DNA of 64,000 bases, taken from Altericroceibacterium xinjiangense (GTDB lineage Bacteria; Pseudomonadota; Alphaproteobacteria; Sphingomonadales; Sphingomonadaceae). The DNA is taken from positions 310,001 to 374,000 of the forward strand of contig NZ_RSEK01000001.1 of the NCBI RefSeq assembly GCF_003958635.1, written 5' to 3'. The position numbers and the translations under genes were made by a program. Below are positions 15,721 through 31,041 of the stretch, one piece after another; positions within the stretch are counted from its first letter, which is position 1, and each line of letters opens with the position of its first letter. Under the pieces are notes generated by a model. It made no database searches, was not told the origin of the DNA, and saw only the letters and a list, made by a program, of their open reading frames with translations.

Positions 15721-18700
15721 TTACGCTTCGTCTTCGTCCGGCGCGTCCTTCGGCGGCTGCACCGCCTGATCCTCGTCGCGGATCAGGTAGTCGCCAGCGT
15801 CGGCATCGGTGCCGTGAGCCTCAGGCTCCATCCGAGCCAGCGGATCGTCGCCGGTGTCATCGGCGGGATCGCGCAGCAGCTCCGCGGCGCGCTGTTCTTC
15901 GGCCGAGTTGGCGACGATCAGCGACTCCTGTACCTTGCGGTACTGGGCGCGCAGTGCGGCGTCGCGACCCGAAGCGGCGATCCGGACGCGATTCATGCCC
16001 GCGCCGGTACCGGCAGGGATGAGACGGCCGACGATCACGTTTTCCTTCAGGCCGATCAGCGTGTCCTTCTTTCCTTCGACCGCCGCCTGCGTCAGCACGC
16101 GAGTGGTTTCCTGGAAGGATGCCGCCGAAATGAACGACCGGGTCTGCAGGCTCGCCTTGGTAATGCCGAGCAGGACAGGGTTGCCCCGCGCCGGCTGCTT
16201 GCCCTTGCCAAGCTTCCCGTTGGCCTCGTTCATCTCGTCCAGATCGACTTGCTCGCCCGGCAGCAACGTGGTGTCGCCGCCATCGGTGATCTCAACCTTC
16301 TGCAGCATCTGGCGAACGATCACCTCGATGTGCTTGTCGTTGATCTTCACGCCCTGCAACCGGTAGACTTCCTGGATTTCGGTGCACAGGTACTCGGCCA
16401 GTGCCTCGACCCCGAGAACTTCCAGGATGTCGTGCGGATCGGGCGAACCCGAGATCAGCGTGTCGCCCTTCTTGACGAAGTCGCCTTCCTGGACGTCGAT
16501 CACCTTGGTCTTGGGGATCAGGTACTCAACCGGATCACCCTCTTCCGGGACGATCGCGATCTTGCGCTTGGCCTTGTAGTCGCGAACGAATTCCACGCGC
16601 CCGCTGATCTTGGCGATGATGGAGTTGTCCTTCGGCTTGCGCGCCTCGAACAGCTCCGCCACGCGCGGCAGACCGCCGGTGATGTCGCGGGTCTTGGCCG
16701 CTTCGCGCGAAGCACGAGCCAGGATGTCGCCTGCCTCGACCCGCTGCCCGTCGTCGACCGAAAGCGTGGTGCCCGGCGCCAGCATGTAGCGCGCGGCTTC
16801 CGTTTCGTCCGAACCTTCGTTCAGCAGGGTCATCCGTGGACGCAGATCATCCTTCTTGGCCCGTCCGGTCGCCCGGTTCTCGGTCACGACGCGCTGGGCG
16901 ATGCCGGTGGCATCGTCCACCCGCTCTTCCATCGTCCTGCCTTCGATCAGGTCCTGGTAGCGAACCACGCCCGATTGCTCGGTGATGATCGGCAGGGTGA
17001 ACGGATCCCATTCAGCCAGACGATCGCCTTCCTTCACCTTCGCGCCATTCTCGAACATCAGCCCGGTCCCGTAAGGCACGCGGTGGATCGCGCGCTCACG
17101 GCCTTCGGCGTCCACGATCATCATTTCGCCGTTGCGGGCGAGCGACAGGCGGCGGCCCCGCTTGTCGACGATCGTCGGAATGTCGCGGTAGTGGATCGTA
17201 CCGTCGGCGATGGCTTCGAGATGCGAAATCTCGTTGAGCTGCGCGGCGCCGCCGATGTGGAAGGTCCGCATCGTCAACTGCGTACCCGGCTCACCGATCG
17301 ACTGCGCGGCGATCACGCCGACAGCCTCACCGATGTTGACCGGGGTGCCGCGGGCAAGATCGCGCCCGTAGCACTTGCCGCAGACACCCTGTTCCGCCTC
17401 GCAGACCAGCGGGGAGCGGATCATCGCCTTCTGTACTTCGGCGTCCTCGATCACCTTGATCGCGGCTTCGTCCAGCAAGTCGCCCGACTTCGCCAGCACT
17501 TCGCCGGTCTTGGCGTGGATCAGGTCCTCCGCCAGCGTACGGCCAAGGATACGCTCACCAAGCGAGGCGATCACGGAACCGCCCTGCACGATGGCACGCA
17601 TCTCGAGCGCGTTGTCGGTGCCGCAGTTGTCCACCACGATCACGCAGTCCTGCGACACGTCGACCAGGCGGCGAGTCAGGTAGCCCGAGTTCGCCGTCTT
17701 GAGCGCGGTGTCGGCCAGACCCTTGCGGGCGCCGTGCGTCGAGTTGAAGTATTCAAGAACGGTCAGACCTTCCTTGAAGTTCGAGATGATCGGCGTCTCG
17801 ATGATTTCGCCCGAAGGCTTGGCCATCAGACCGCGCATGCCGGCAAGCTGCTTCATCTGCGCCGGCGAGCCACGCGCACCCGAATGGCTCATCATGTAGA
17901 TCGAGTTGATCTGCGCCTGACGGCCGTTCTCGTCCTTCGGCATCGCCCGGATCTCGTCCATCATGGCAGCCGCCACCGTGTCGCCGCAACGGCTCCAGGC
18001 GTCGATCACCTTGTTGTACTTCTCCTGCTGGGTGATGAACCCGTCCTGGTACTGCTGCTCGTAATCGGCAACCAGCGCCTTGGTCTGGTCGACCAGTTCG
18101 GACTTGGTGTCCGGGATGATCATGTCGTCCTTGCCGAAGGAGATCCCGGCCTTGAACGCGTGACGGAAGCCCAGCGCCATGATCGCGTCAGCGAACAGCA
18201 CCGTGTCCTTCTGGCCGGTGTGGCGATAGACCTGGTCGATGACGTCGCCGATTTCCTTCTTGGTGAGGAGCCGGTTGACGACCTCGAACGGCACGCGGTG
18301 GCTTTTCGGCAGGCATTCGCCGATCAGCATGCGGCCCGGTGTGGTTTCCACGCGCTTCATGTACTGATTGCCGTCCTCGTCCGTTTGCGGAACGCGGCTG
18401 ACGATCTTCGAGTGCAGCGTGACCGCACCGACGTGGAGCGCCTGGTGCACTTCGGCCATGTCGGACAGCATCATGCCCTCGCCCGGTTCGCCTTCCCGGT
18501 CCATCGCCAGGTAGTAGAGGCCCAGCACCATGTCCTGCGACGGCACGATGATCGGCTTGCCGTTGGCAGGGCTGAGGATGTTGTTCGTGCTCATCATCAG
18601 CACGCGCGCTTCCAGCTGCGCCTCAAGGCTCAGCGGGACGTGCACGGCCATCTGGTCACCGTCGAAGTCGGCGTTGAACGCCGAGCAGACCAGCGGGTGA

Positions 18701-20049
18701 AGCTGGATCGCCTTGCCTTCGATCAGCACCGGCTCGAACGCCTGGATGCCGAGACGGTGGAGCGTGGGTGCACGGTTCAGCAGCACGGGGTGCTCGCGGA
18801 TCACCTCGTCCAGGATGTCCCAGACTTCCTTGCGCTCCTTCTCGACCCACTTCTTGGCCTGCTTCAGGGTCATGGAAAGACCCTTGGCGTCCAGTCGGGC
18901 GTAGATGAACGGCTTGAACAGCTCGAGCGCCATCTTCTTGGGCAAGCCGCACTGGTGCAGCTTGAGTTCCGGACCGGTCACGATCACCGAACGGCCCGAA
19001 TAGTCGACGCGCTTGCCGAGCAGGTTCTGACGGAAACGGCCCTGCTTGCCCTTCAGCATGTCGGACAGCGACTTCAGCGGGCGCTTGTTGGCGCCGGTAA
19101 TCACGCGGCCGCGGCGGCCGTTGTCGAACAGCGCGTCAACGGCTTCCTGCAGCATGCGCTTTTCGTTGCGGACGATGATGTCCGGCGCGCGCAGCTCCAT
19201 CAGCCGCTTGAGGCGGTTGTTGCGGTTGATCACGCGGCGGTAGAGATCGTTGAGGTCGGAAGTCGCAAACCGGCCTCCGTCGAGGGGGACGAGCGGGCGC
19301 AGTTCCGGCGGGATGACCGGCACGACTTCCAGGATCATCCATTCGGGGCGGTTGCCCGAATCGATGAAGCTTTCCACGACCTTCAGGCGCTTGATGATCT
19401 TCTTCGGCTTGAGCGTGGACTTGGTGGTCTCAAGCTCCTGCAGCAGGTCGGCGCGTTCCTGCTCGAGGTCGAGTTCCATGAGCATGATCTTGACCGCTTC
19501 CGCGCCGATGCCGGCGGTGAAGGCGTCTTCGCCATATTCGTCCTGCGCGTCGAGCAGTTCGTCTTCCGTCAGCAGCTGGAACTTCTCCAGCGGCGTCAGG
19601 CCCGGTTCGGTGACGATGTAGCTTTCGAAGTACAGCACGCGCTCAAGCTGCTTGAGCTGCATGTCAAGCAGCAGGCCGATACGGCTCGGCAGCGATTTCA
19701 GGAACCAGATGTGCGCGACCGGAGCGGCGAGCTCGATGTGGCCCATCCGCTCACGCCGGACCTTGGTCACGGTCACTTCAACGCCGCACTTTTCGCAAAC
19801 GACGCCCTTGTACTTCATGCGCTTGTACTTGCCGCACAGGCACTCGTAGTCCTTTACCGGACCGAAGATGCGCGCGCAGAACAAGCCGTCACGCTCGGGC
19901 TTGAACGTGCGGTAGTTGATGGTTTCCGGCTTCTTGATTTCGCCGAAGGACCAGCTGCGGATCCGTTCCGGAGACGCGATCCCGATCTGGATCTGGTCGA
20001 ACGTCTCAGGCTTGGCGAGCTGGTTGGTGAATTTGGTCAGTTCGTTCAT
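15721..20049 (-). CDS. rpoC: DNA-directed RNA polymerase subunit beta'
   Basis: The 1442-residue subunit is complete. It has the N-terminal zinc-binding motif CLCGKYK...CEKCG (about residues 70-88), the clamp helices, the catalytic magnesium loop NADFDGDQM (about residue 462), the bridge-helix/trigger-loop region with [18 protein letters not shown], and the second zinc site in [13 protein letters not shown] (about 885-897). The C-terminus is acidic and Pro-rich, as in other alphaproteobacteria. It follows rpoB after 73 bp and is closed by a strong terminator. Together with beta it forms the catalytic core of RNA polymerase. Confidence 0.99.
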   Translation of the reverse strand: MNELTKFTNQLAKPETFDQIQIGIASPERIRSWSFGEIKKPETINYRTFKPERDGLFCARIFGPVKDYECLCGKYKRMKYKGVVCEKCGVEVTVTKVRRERMGHIELAAPVAHIWFLKSLPSRIGLLLDMQLKQLERVLYFESYIVTEPGLTPLEKFQLLTEDELLDAQDEYGEDAFTAGIGAEAVKIMLMELDLEQERADLLQELETTKSTLKPKKIIKRLKVVESFIDSGNRPEWMILEVVPVIPPELRPLVPLDGGRFATSDLNDLYRRVINRNNRLKRLMELRAPDIIVRNEKRMLQEAVDALFDNGRRGRVITGANKRPLKSLSDMLKGKQGRFRQNLLGKRVDYSGRSVIVTGPELKLHQCGLPKKMALELFKPFIYARLDAKGLSMTLKQAKKWVEKERKEVWDILDEVIREHPVLLNRAPTLHRLGIQAFEPVLIEGKAIQLHPLVCSAFNADFDGDQMAVHVPLSLEAQLEARVLMMSTNNILSPANGKPIIVPSQDMVLGLYYLAMDREGEPGEGMMLSDMAEVHQALHVGAVTLHSKIVSRVPQTDEDGNQYMKRVETTPGRMLIGECLPKSHRVPFEVVNRLLTKKEIGDVIDQVYRHTGQKDTVLFADAIMALGFRHAFKAGISFGKDDMIIPDTKSELVDQTKALVADYEQQYQDGFITQQEKYNKVIDAWSRCGDTVAAAMMDEIRAMPKDENGRQAQINSIYMMSHSGARGSPAQMKQLAGMRGLMAKPSGEIIETPIISNFKEGLTVLEYFNSTHGARKGLADTALKTANSGYLTRRLVDVSQDCVIVVDNCGTDNALEMRAIVQGGSVIASLGERILGRTLAEDLIHAKTGEVLAKSGDLLDEAAIKVIEDAEVQKAMIRSPLVCEAEQGVCGKCYGRDLARGTPVNIGEAVGVIAAQSIGEPGTQLTMRTFHIGGAAQLNEISHLEAIADGTIHYRDIPTIVDKRGRRLSLARNGEMMIVDAEGRERAIHRVPYGTGLMFENGAKVKEGDRLAEWDPFTLPIITEQSGVVRYQDLIEGRTMEERVDDATGIAQRVVTENRATGRAKKDDLRPRMTLLNEGSDETEAARYMLAPGTTLSVDDGQRVEAGDILARASREAAKTRDITGGLPRVAELFEARKPKDNSIIAKISGRVEFVRDYKAKRKIAIVPEEGDPVEYLIPKTKVIDVQEGDFVKKGDTLISGSPDPHDILEVLGVEALAEYLCTEIQEVYRLQGVKINDKHIEVIVRQMLQKVEITDGGDTTLLPGEQVDLDEMNEANGKLGKGKQPARGNPVLLGITKASLQTRSFISAASFQETTRVLTQAAVEGKKDTLIGLKENVIVGRLIPAGTGAGMNRVRIAASGRDAALRAQYRKVQESLIVANSAEEQRAAELLRDPADDTGDDPLARMEPEAHGTDADAGDYLIRDEDQAVQPPKDAPDEDEA

Positions 20050-20122
20050 TTTTCACATCCCATAACGGGTGAATTCTCGTGCGGGTGAGGTGGCGGGCAG
20101 CCCGGGGCCGCCCGCCTTCCGA

Positions 20123-24304
<4,182 letters not shown>

Positions 24305-24929
24305 GGTGAATGTGCCTCTTCGCCTTGGGCCGGCTCATGCGCCGGCGGTAAATTTCGGTGCGGGAGGGGAACCACAGGGACGCGGAAAGACCGCAGCGGC
24401 ACCAGCCCTCCGGCCAATCCTGCAGTCATGCGTCGCGCCTGTGGTAGAACCGGGTTTCCTTCCTGAGCCGACCCCCGCGAAAAGATCGGCCTTGCTCGAA
24501 ACGTGCCGGCAGGCGCGATATAGGGGCAACTCCCCTTTGAGTCAAACGCCTCTTCGAAGAGAAATGAAGGGCTTAGCCGAAGGTGGGGCCGAAGCGGGGG
24601 CCGAACCCGGAAGGTCGTCGGCAGGCGCGCCGGACGAACGCCGAACCTCGAATTCCTTGACTCAGGCCTGCAATCCACTAAAGGCCCGGCCGGATTGCTT
24701 CGGCAGTCATCCGTCCGAGACAGTCGGTGAAGGCGTTGTTTGCCTTCTTAATTTCCGGCCGAGACGGGGAAAAGAGTTTCCGGGCGATGCCTGCATCGCC
24801 TTCGCGTTCCCAATGATCTTGGCGGCGCAACCTCCTTCCCCTTCGGACTCGCCCGTGCCGGTTTTCGGCATGGACAAATGCAGCCGGTCACGCGGCTCGT
24901 CCGCGTGGTCACAAGTGAAGGAGTACGGC
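24305..24929. promoter_or_regulatory. divergent control region between rpoB and rplJ
   Basis: This 625-bp gene-free region serves two divergent units. It contains the rpoB promoter (listed separately). On the plus strand it has a TTGACT (24657-24662) followed by a poor -10, a tentative rplJ promoter. A small hairpin (24728-24746, arms GAAGGC/GCCTTC) followed by TTAATTT lies about 185 bp before rplJ and could act as an attenuator. The L10-L12 autoregulatory leader known in other bacteria would be expected in 24750-24929, but I could not recognise its consensus. GTGAAGGAG precedes the rplJ start at six bases. Confidence 0.55.
24517..24545 (-). promoter_or_regulatory. sigma70-type promoter of rpoBC
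   Basis: On the minus strand, TTGACT (24545-24540) and TATATC (24522-24517) are separated by exactly 17 bases, a near-consensus housekeeping promoter. Transcription would start near 24510, leaving a leader of about 200 bases before rpoB. Confidence 0.75.
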
Positions 24930-25445
24930 ATGGATCGTTCGCAGAAAGCCGAATCGGTCGCCCAGCTCAACGCAGTCTTCAAAGAGGTCGGCGTGGTGGT
25001 TGTCACCCGCAACCTCGGCATGTCGGTGGCTCAGTCCACCGATCTGCGCGCGAAGATGGGCGAAGCCGGTGCGTCCTACAAGGTTGCGAAGAACCGCCTC
25101 GCCAAGCTCGCCCTGAAGGACACCCCGTACGAAGGCGTTGAGGACTTCCTCAATGGCCCGACTGCCCTGGCGTGGTCGACCGATCCGGTCGCTGCTGCCA
25201 AGGCCGCGGTGGACTTCGCCAAGACGAACGACAAGCTCGAAATCGTCGGCGGCTCCATGGGTGGGCAGACGCTCGACGAAGCCGGGATCAGGGCGCTTGC
25301 CTCGATGCCCTCGCTCGACGAGCTGCGCGGCACGATCGTGGGCCTCATCAACGCCCCGGCGACGAAGATCGCCCGGGTCGTCAACGAGCCTGCGGCCAAG
25401 CTGGCCCGCGTCTTTGCAGCCTATGGCAACAAGGAAGCGGCGTAA
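24930..25445 (+). CDS. rplJ: 50S ribosomal protein L10
   Basis: This 171-residue protein is standard L10: an N-terminal rRNA-binding domain (MDRSQKAESVAQLNAVFKEV, YKVAKNRLAKLAL) and a C-terminal helix that carries L7/L12 dimers. It anchors the stalk that recruits translation GTPases. The frame extends far upstream, but the ATG at 24930 is fixed by GAAGGAG six bases before it and by the family N-terminus. It is followed by rplL after 92 bp. L11 and L1 genes are not upstream, so the usual rplKAJL-rpoBC cluster is broken on both sides. Confidence 0.98.
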   Translation: MDRSQKAESVAQLNAVFKEVGVVVVTRNLGMSVAQSTDLRAKMGEAGASYKVAKNRLAKLALKDTPYEGVEDFLNGPTALAWSTDPVAAAKAAVDFAKTNDKLEIVGGSMGGQTLDEAGIRALASMPSLDELRGTIVGLINAPATKIARVVNEPAAKLARVFAAYGNKEAA

Positions 25446-25537
25446 GCGGTTTATCGCAAACGCGAATCTACCGGGCCCGAGCCTAGCGCCAAGCGCGGCA
25501 AGGGACCGGTCCAGTCATTTCATTGGAGTGTGTTACA

Positions 25538-25912
25538 ATGGCCGATATCGCCAACATCGTTGAACAACTGTCGAAGCTGACCGTCCTCGAAGCCGCTGAG
25601 CTCGCCAAGGCGCTGGAAGAAGAGTGGGGCGTTTCCGCCGCTGCTGCCGTCGCCGTTGCCGGCCCGGCCGCTGGCGGTGAAGCCGCTGCTGCTGAAGAGC
25701 AGACCGAATTCGACGTCATCCTGACCGGAGACGGCGGCAAGAAGATCCAGGTCATCAAGGAAGTCCGCGCCATCACCGGCCTGGGCCTGACCGAAGCCAA
25801 GGCTCTTGTCGAAGGCGCGCCGAAGCCCGTCAAGGAAGGCGTGAACAAGGCCGAAGCCGAAGAGATCAAGAAGAAGATCGAGGAAGCCGGCGGCACCGTC
25901 GAGCTGAAGTAA
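25538..25912 (+). CDS. rplL: 50S ribosomal protein L7/L12
   Basis: The 124-residue protein has the N-terminal dimerisation helices ([20 protein letters not shown]), an Ala/Gly/Pro hinge (about residues 35-55) and the conserved C-terminal factor-binding domain ([36 protein letters not shown]). It forms the multi-copy ribosomal stalk with L10. The ATG at 25538 is preceded by GGAG. An upstream in-frame ATG at 25523 overlaps that site and is rejected. A strong terminator lies directly after the stop, so rpoBC cannot be read from this unit. Confidence 0.98.
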   Translation: MADIANIVEQLSKLTVLEAAELAKALEEEWGVSAAAAVAVAGPAAGGEAAAAEEQTEFDVILTGDGGKKIQVIKEVRAITGLGLTEAKALVEGAPKPVKEGVNKAEAEEIKKKIEEAGGTVELK

Positions 25913-25935
25913 GCCTCGCTCTCTTTGAGAACGGG

Positions 25936-25968
25936 AAAGGGCGGTGCCTCGCGGCGCCGCCCTTTTTT
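25936..25968 (+). terminator. intrinsic terminator of rplJL
   Basis: A GC-rich hairpin (arms AAGGGCGGTGCC and GGCGCCGCCCTT, one mismatch, loop TCGC) is followed by a run of six Ts. It begins about 25 bp after the rplL stop. Confidence 0.92.
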
Positions 25969-26003
25969 GTTGTCCGCCCCGCTGCGGAACCCGCGTCGAG
26001 CCG

Positions 26004-26039
26004 GCAAAGAAAAGGCGGCACCCCGAAGGGCGCCGCCTT
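26004..26039 (-). terminator. intrinsic terminator of the cytochrome c gene
   Basis: On the minus strand, AAGGCGGCGCCC and GGGTGCCGCCTT (26039-26028 and 26023-26012) form a hairpin with a TTCG loop followed by TTCTTT, 30 bp after the cytochrome c stop. It faces the rplL terminator from the other side. Confidence 0.88.
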
Positions 26040-26068
26040 GTTCGTCCAGCCGCTGGGCCGCCTTGGGC

Positions 26069-26728
26069 TCAAAGCGTCTTGAGGTAATCCACGATCGCCT
26101 GGCGCTTTTCCGCGTCCTTGATGCCGGGGAAGATCATCTTCGTGCCGGGAACGACGCCCCTCGGGTCGGCGAGGAAGTTGTTGAGGGTCTGCTCGTTCCA
26201 GGTGATGTTCGCCCCTTCCATCGCCTCGCTGTAATCATAAGCCGCCATATGCCCGGCCTTGGCGCCGAACACGTTGGCGAGCGACGGACCGATCCCGGTG
26301 TCGCCCGGCTTGACCGAGTGACACGCCTTGCACTGGTTGAAGGCCGCAGGCGGGCCAGCCGCCGCTACCGCGGCCGGCGTAGCGCTCGGCTTCGGGGTGG
26401 GAGCAGCGCTGGGCCGCGCGGCCGGTGCCGCGCTGGGCCGTGCGGCAGGCGCCGCACTCGGCTGGGCGGCCGGGGCCGTTGACGCAGCCGGTGCGGTCGT
26501 CGCTGTCGCTGCGGGGGCCGGAAGTTCCGGCTCGGCTGCCGCAGGTGCAGCTTCGCCGGGGTCGGCAACTGCCCCATCCGCTGCCGCGGGCGCAGGGGCC
26601 GCCGCCGCGCCGCCGCTGGTGGCGGCGATGTTCTGCTCGACCACGGCCGGGTTGACTTCCTCGGCGTCGTTGTCGCCGCAGGCCGCCAGCAGGAGAAGAA
26701 GAGTAATCGGGGCAATTCGGGACATCAT
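26069..26728 (-). CDS. class I cytochrome c, lipoprotein-anchored with Ala/Pro linker
   Basis: The 219-residue protein begins with a signal sequence and lipobox LLLLLAACG (Cys16 or 17). About 110 residues of Ala/Pro-rich linker follow, including repeated ARPSAAPA units (about residues 85-115). A cytochrome c domain follows with CKACH (about 131-135) and the distal Met in GTKMIFPGI. It resembles membrane-bound cytochrome c552/cy-type carriers, in which a long flexible tether lets the heme domain shuttle electrons between the bc1 complex and an oxidase. The role here is inferred from layout. ATGATG gives two adjacent starts; I use the first. The upstream ORF extension is a shadow of the PagL-like gene. 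Confidence 0.87.
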   Translation of the reverse strand: MMSRIAPITLLLLLAACGDNDAEEVNPAVVEQNIAATSGGAAAAPAPAAADGAVADPGEAAPAAAEPELPAPAATATTAPAASTAPAAQPSAAPAARPSAAPAARPSAAPTPKPSATPAAVAAAGPPAAFNQCKACHSVKPGDTGIGPSLANVFGAKAGHMAAYDYSEAMEGANITWNEQTLNNFLADPRGVVPGTKMIFPGIKDAEKRQAIVDYLKTL

Positions 26729-26805
26729 CAGGAACAGTCTCCGCAAAATCGCCCCGGGCCTAGTGTCCCGAAGGTGCGCACGCAAGACGCTTTCACGGAA
26801 GGGCT

Positions 26806-27354
26806 TTATCGAAGATCGAGAGTCAGCCGCACGCCCATCATGTCGATCCCGGGGTTTTGCTGCGAATTGAACAGCCGCGCATGGCTGACGTGGACCCAGC
26901 TCGCTTCCACTCCCAGGCGCGGCGTCACTTGCGTGCCGATCGCGATTTCCGGCTCGAACAGCACGCGGCTGCCAAGATCCGTGCGCCTTGCGCCTACTGA
27001 AAAACGTTCGGATGGCCCATCGTGCAGGACCAGCCCCAACCCCGGGCGAACCCACACGGGTCCCTTGCCGATCTTCCAGCTCAGCCCGCCTCCGGCGAAG
27101 CTCGTATCGCCTTGCGTGTTGACGGACGCGATCAGGTAGGGAGCCGGGCGGCCGATGATCGAGAGCGCGTCCTGCCGGCCGAAACGGTAACCCAGCGCAA
27201 TGTCGGCCCCGCCTTCTTCCGTCTCCAGCGAAAATGGCGTGTCCACCCCGTGAACGTATATCCCGGTGAACACCTCCTGCGCGGCGGCGGGGTTCGACAC
27301 GATGGCCACGGAGGCCGCGCAGCAGGCGCCGGCAAGACGGAAGATCGTTTTCAT
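26806..27354 (-). CDS. PagL-like acyloxyacyl hydrolase family outer-membrane protein
   Basis: This 182-residue protein has a signal peptide (cleavage near AAA-QE) and alternating beta-barrel strands, and its C-terminal region (ASWVHVSHARLF, then NPGIDMMGVRLTL) resembles the PagL lipid A 3-O-deacylase signature (His-x-Ser...NxG). His155 and Ser157 would be the catalytic pair. The third residue, a Glu in PagL, is not obvious; Asp171 is the nearest acidic residue. It may deacylate lipid A in the outer membrane, or be a non-catalytic relative. It is co-directional with the cytochrome c gene, 77 bp upstream of it. Confidence 0.72.
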   Translation of the reverse strand: MKTIFRLAGACCAASVAIVSNPAAAQEVFTGIYVHGVDTPFSLETEEGGADIALGYRFGRQDALSIIGRPAPYLIASVNTQGDTSFAGGGLSWKIGKGPVWVRPGLGLVLHDGPSERFSVGARRTDLGSRVLFEPEIAIGTQVTPRLGVEASWVHVSHARLFNSQQNPGIDMMGVRLTLDLR

Positions 27355-27479
27355 GCCTGTTCCTCATCAGAGAAACCCCTCGCGTGGCGGCATCAAGCTT
27401 GCCGCAGGCTGAAGCACCGAATGGCCCGGCCTCATTCCCCTTCCCGCGCGGCCCCGATCACCCTATTCGAGCGGACTTG

Positions 27480-28859
27480 ATGTCCGACGCACCCTCCTCG
27501 CCCGCCTGGCAGACCGAACTGGCCGTAACGCTTCGGCTGGCTGCCCCGCTTGCGGCTGCGAACCTGCTGCAGATGCTGGTCTACGCGATGGACGTGATCT
27601 TCGTCGCCCGGTTGGGAGAGCAGGCGCTCGCGGCTTCCAGCCTCGCGGTTGCGCTGTTCGGGCTGCTGATGTGGTCGTTTTCCGGGTTGACCGGAATGGT
27701 CGCCGCGCTGATCTCGGCCGAACTCGGCCGTCGGCGCCATGCGGTGCGCGAAGTCCGCCGCAGCACGCGGATGGGCTTGTGGCTGTCGGTGCTCTGCGGG
27801 ATCGTGACCATGGTCATCTGCCTGTTCGGGCAGGAGATCATGCTGCTAACGGGGCAGGAGCCGGAGATTGCCCGGCGCGCCGGGGACTTCCTGCAAGTGG
27901 TCATGTGGGCCGCGATCCCGATGATCGCCTCCAATGTACTGCGCAGCTTCGTCTCGGCGCTGGGGCGGCCGATCTTCGCCACCGCGATCACCGGGCTCGC
28001 GGTCGGAGTCAGCGCGCTGGCGAACTACGCGTTCGTCTTCGGCCGCCTTGGCGCGCCCGCGCTCGGCCTTGAAGGGTCCGCGCTGGCAAGCGTGGTCACC
28101 GCGTTCGTGATGCTCGGCACGTATGCCGTCGCGATCATGGGCGACAGGCGCCTGGCCCGATACCGGATTTTCGGCAACTGGTGGCGGCCCGAATGGCAGC
28201 GTTTCCGGGAACTGGTCCGCACCGGCACCCCGGTGGCGCTGACGATCCTGGCCGAAGCCGGGCTGTTCAGCGGCGCGGCCTTCCTGATGGGACGGATCGG
28301 CTCGTCCGAACTGGCGGGGCACACGATCGCGCTGCAAGTCGCCGCGCTCGCGTTCCAGGTGCCCTTCGGCATCGGGCAGGCCGCGACCATCCAGGTCGGC
28401 TATCACTACGGCGCGGGCAATCGCGCCGGGTTGGGCCGCGCAGGCTGGATCGCGATCCTGCTGGCTATCGGGTTCATGGGAGTGCCCGCCGCGGTAATGC
28501 TGTTCGCGCCCGAACTGGTGCTGGGCATCTATGTCGACACTCGCGCGCCGGAAAACGCCGCACTTGTCGCCTTTGCGGTCCGCTTCATGGTCGTCGCGGC
28601 TGCGTTCCAGTTGTTCGACGGCATCCAGGCAGTCGGAGCCGGCGCGCTGCGCGGGTTGCAGGATACGCGTGTCCCGATGATCTACGCCTTGTTCGGCTAC
28701 TGGGGGCCGGGGCTCGGGACGGCGATCGTGCTCGGCTTCTTTACGCCGCTTGCCGGGATCGGCATCTGGCTGGGGCTGGCAGCGGGCCTCGTGGTGGTCG
28801 CAGCCCTGATGCTGCAGCGCTGGATGCGGCGGGACGCGCTGGGCCTGACTTCGTCCTGA
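27480..28859 (+). CDS. MATE family multidrug efflux transporter (NorM-like)
   Basis: This 459-residue protein has twelve predicted membrane helices in two related halves, a typical MATE arrangement. The first half includes NLLQMLVYAMDVIFVARLGEQ and a FSGLTGMVAALISAELGR loop; the second includes FQVPFGIGQAATIQVGYHYGAGN and DGIQAVGAGALRGLQDTRVPM. It should export cationic drugs or metabolites with Na+ or H+ antiport. I use the ATG at 27480; the open frame upstream from 27384 is Pro-rich and implausible. The ribosome-binding site is weak. It is divergent from the PagL-like gene. The substrate is unknown. Confidence 0.9.
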   Translation: MSDAPSSPAWQTELAVTLRLAAPLAAANLLQMLVYAMDVIFVARLGEQALAASSLAVALFGLLMWSFSGLTGMVAALISAELGRRRHAVREVRRSTRMGLWLSVLCGIVTMVICLFGQEIMLLTGQEPEIARRAGDFLQVVMWAAIPMIASNVLRSFVSALGRPIFATAITGLAVGVSALANYAFVFGRLGAPALGLEGSALASVVTAFVMLGTYAVAIMGDRRLARYRIFGNWWRPEWQRFRELVRTGTPVALTILAEAGLFSGAAFLMGRIGSSELAGHTIALQVAALAFQVPFGIGQAATIQVGYHYGAGNRAGLGRAGWIAILLAIGFMGVPAAVMLFAPELVLGIYVDTRAPENAALVAFAVRFMVVAAAFQLFDGIQAVGAGALRGLQDTRVPMIYALFGYWGPGLGTAIVLGFFTPLAGIGIWLGLAAGLVVVAALMLQRWMRRDALGLTSS

Positions 28860-28884
28860 CACAAAAAATCGCGATGAACGGTGG

Positions 28885-28913
28885 TTGACGAGTCCGTTCA
28901 GCCGAACCATATC
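28885..28913 (+). promoter_or_regulatory. sigma70-type promoter of groESL
   Basis: TTGACG (28885-28890) and CATATC (28908-28913) are separated by 17 bases. The predicted start (about 28920) falls at the edge of the CIRCE operator, so a repressor bound there would block initiation. Confidence 0.78.
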
Positions 28914-28920
28914 CCGGTCG

Positions 28921-28947
28921 CTGGCACTCTCACGCAGAGAGTGCCAA
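28921..28947. promoter_or_regulatory. CIRCE operator (HrcA-binding site) of groESL
   Basis: The inverted repeat CTGGCACTC-N9-GAGTGCCAA matches the CIRCE consensus (TTAGCACTC-N9-GAGTGCTAA), with one changed pair in each arm. It lies directly downstream of the -10 and about 35 bp before groES. HrcA repression is inferred from this; hrcA is not in the window. Confidence 0.93.
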
Positions 28948-28981
28948 ACAGTCCAACACTCAACTGGAAGAGGTCATCATA

Positions 28982-29269
28982 ATGGCATTCCGTCCGCTGC
29001 ACGACCGCGTTCTGGTCCGCCGTCTCGAAGCCGAAGAAAAGACGGCTGGCGGCATCATCATCCCCGACAGCGCCAAGGAAAAGCCGAGCGAGGGCGAAAT
29101 CGTCTCCGTCGGCACCGGCGCACGCTCGGAAGACGGCAAGGTTACCCCGCTCGACGTCAAGGCGGGCGACCGCGTACTGTTCGGCAAGTGGTCGGGCACC
29201 GAAGTGAAGATCGACGGTGAAGACCTGCTGATCATGAAGGAAAGCGACATCCTCGGGATCGTCGGCTGA
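28982..29269 (+). CDS. groS: co-chaperonin GroES
   Basis: The 95-residue protein is a standard Cpn10: [33 protein letters not shown] includes the mobile loop that contacts GroEL, and the C-terminal half has [30 protein letters not shown]. It caps the GroEL cavity during assisted folding. GGAAGAGG lies eight bases before the ATG. It is the first gene of the groESL operon, under the promoter and CIRCE element just upstream; groEL follows after 47 bp. Confidence 0.99.
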   Translation: MAFRPLHDRVLVRRLEAEEKTAGGIIIPDSAKEKPSEGEIVSVGTGARSEDGKVTPLDVKAGDRVLFGKWSGTEVKIDGEDLLIMKESDILGIVG

Positions 29270-29313
29270 CCACCTTCGCGCTTCCATCCACCGAATTCGA
29301 AAAGAGGAATTGA

Positions 29314-30966
<1,653 letters not shown>

Positions 30967-30992
30967 GCTCAAGCGCCTGACGCGAATGAATC

Positions 30993-31022
30993 GGGCCGGG
31001 GGAGCGATCCCCCGGCCCTTTT
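30993..31022 (+). terminator. intrinsic terminator of groESL
   Basis: A perfect 11-bp stem (GGGCCGGGGGA/TCCCCCGGCCC) with loop GCGA is followed by TTTT, 27 bp after the groEL stop. Confidence 0.93.
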
Positions 31023-31041
31023 CGTATCCATTCCTTTTGCA

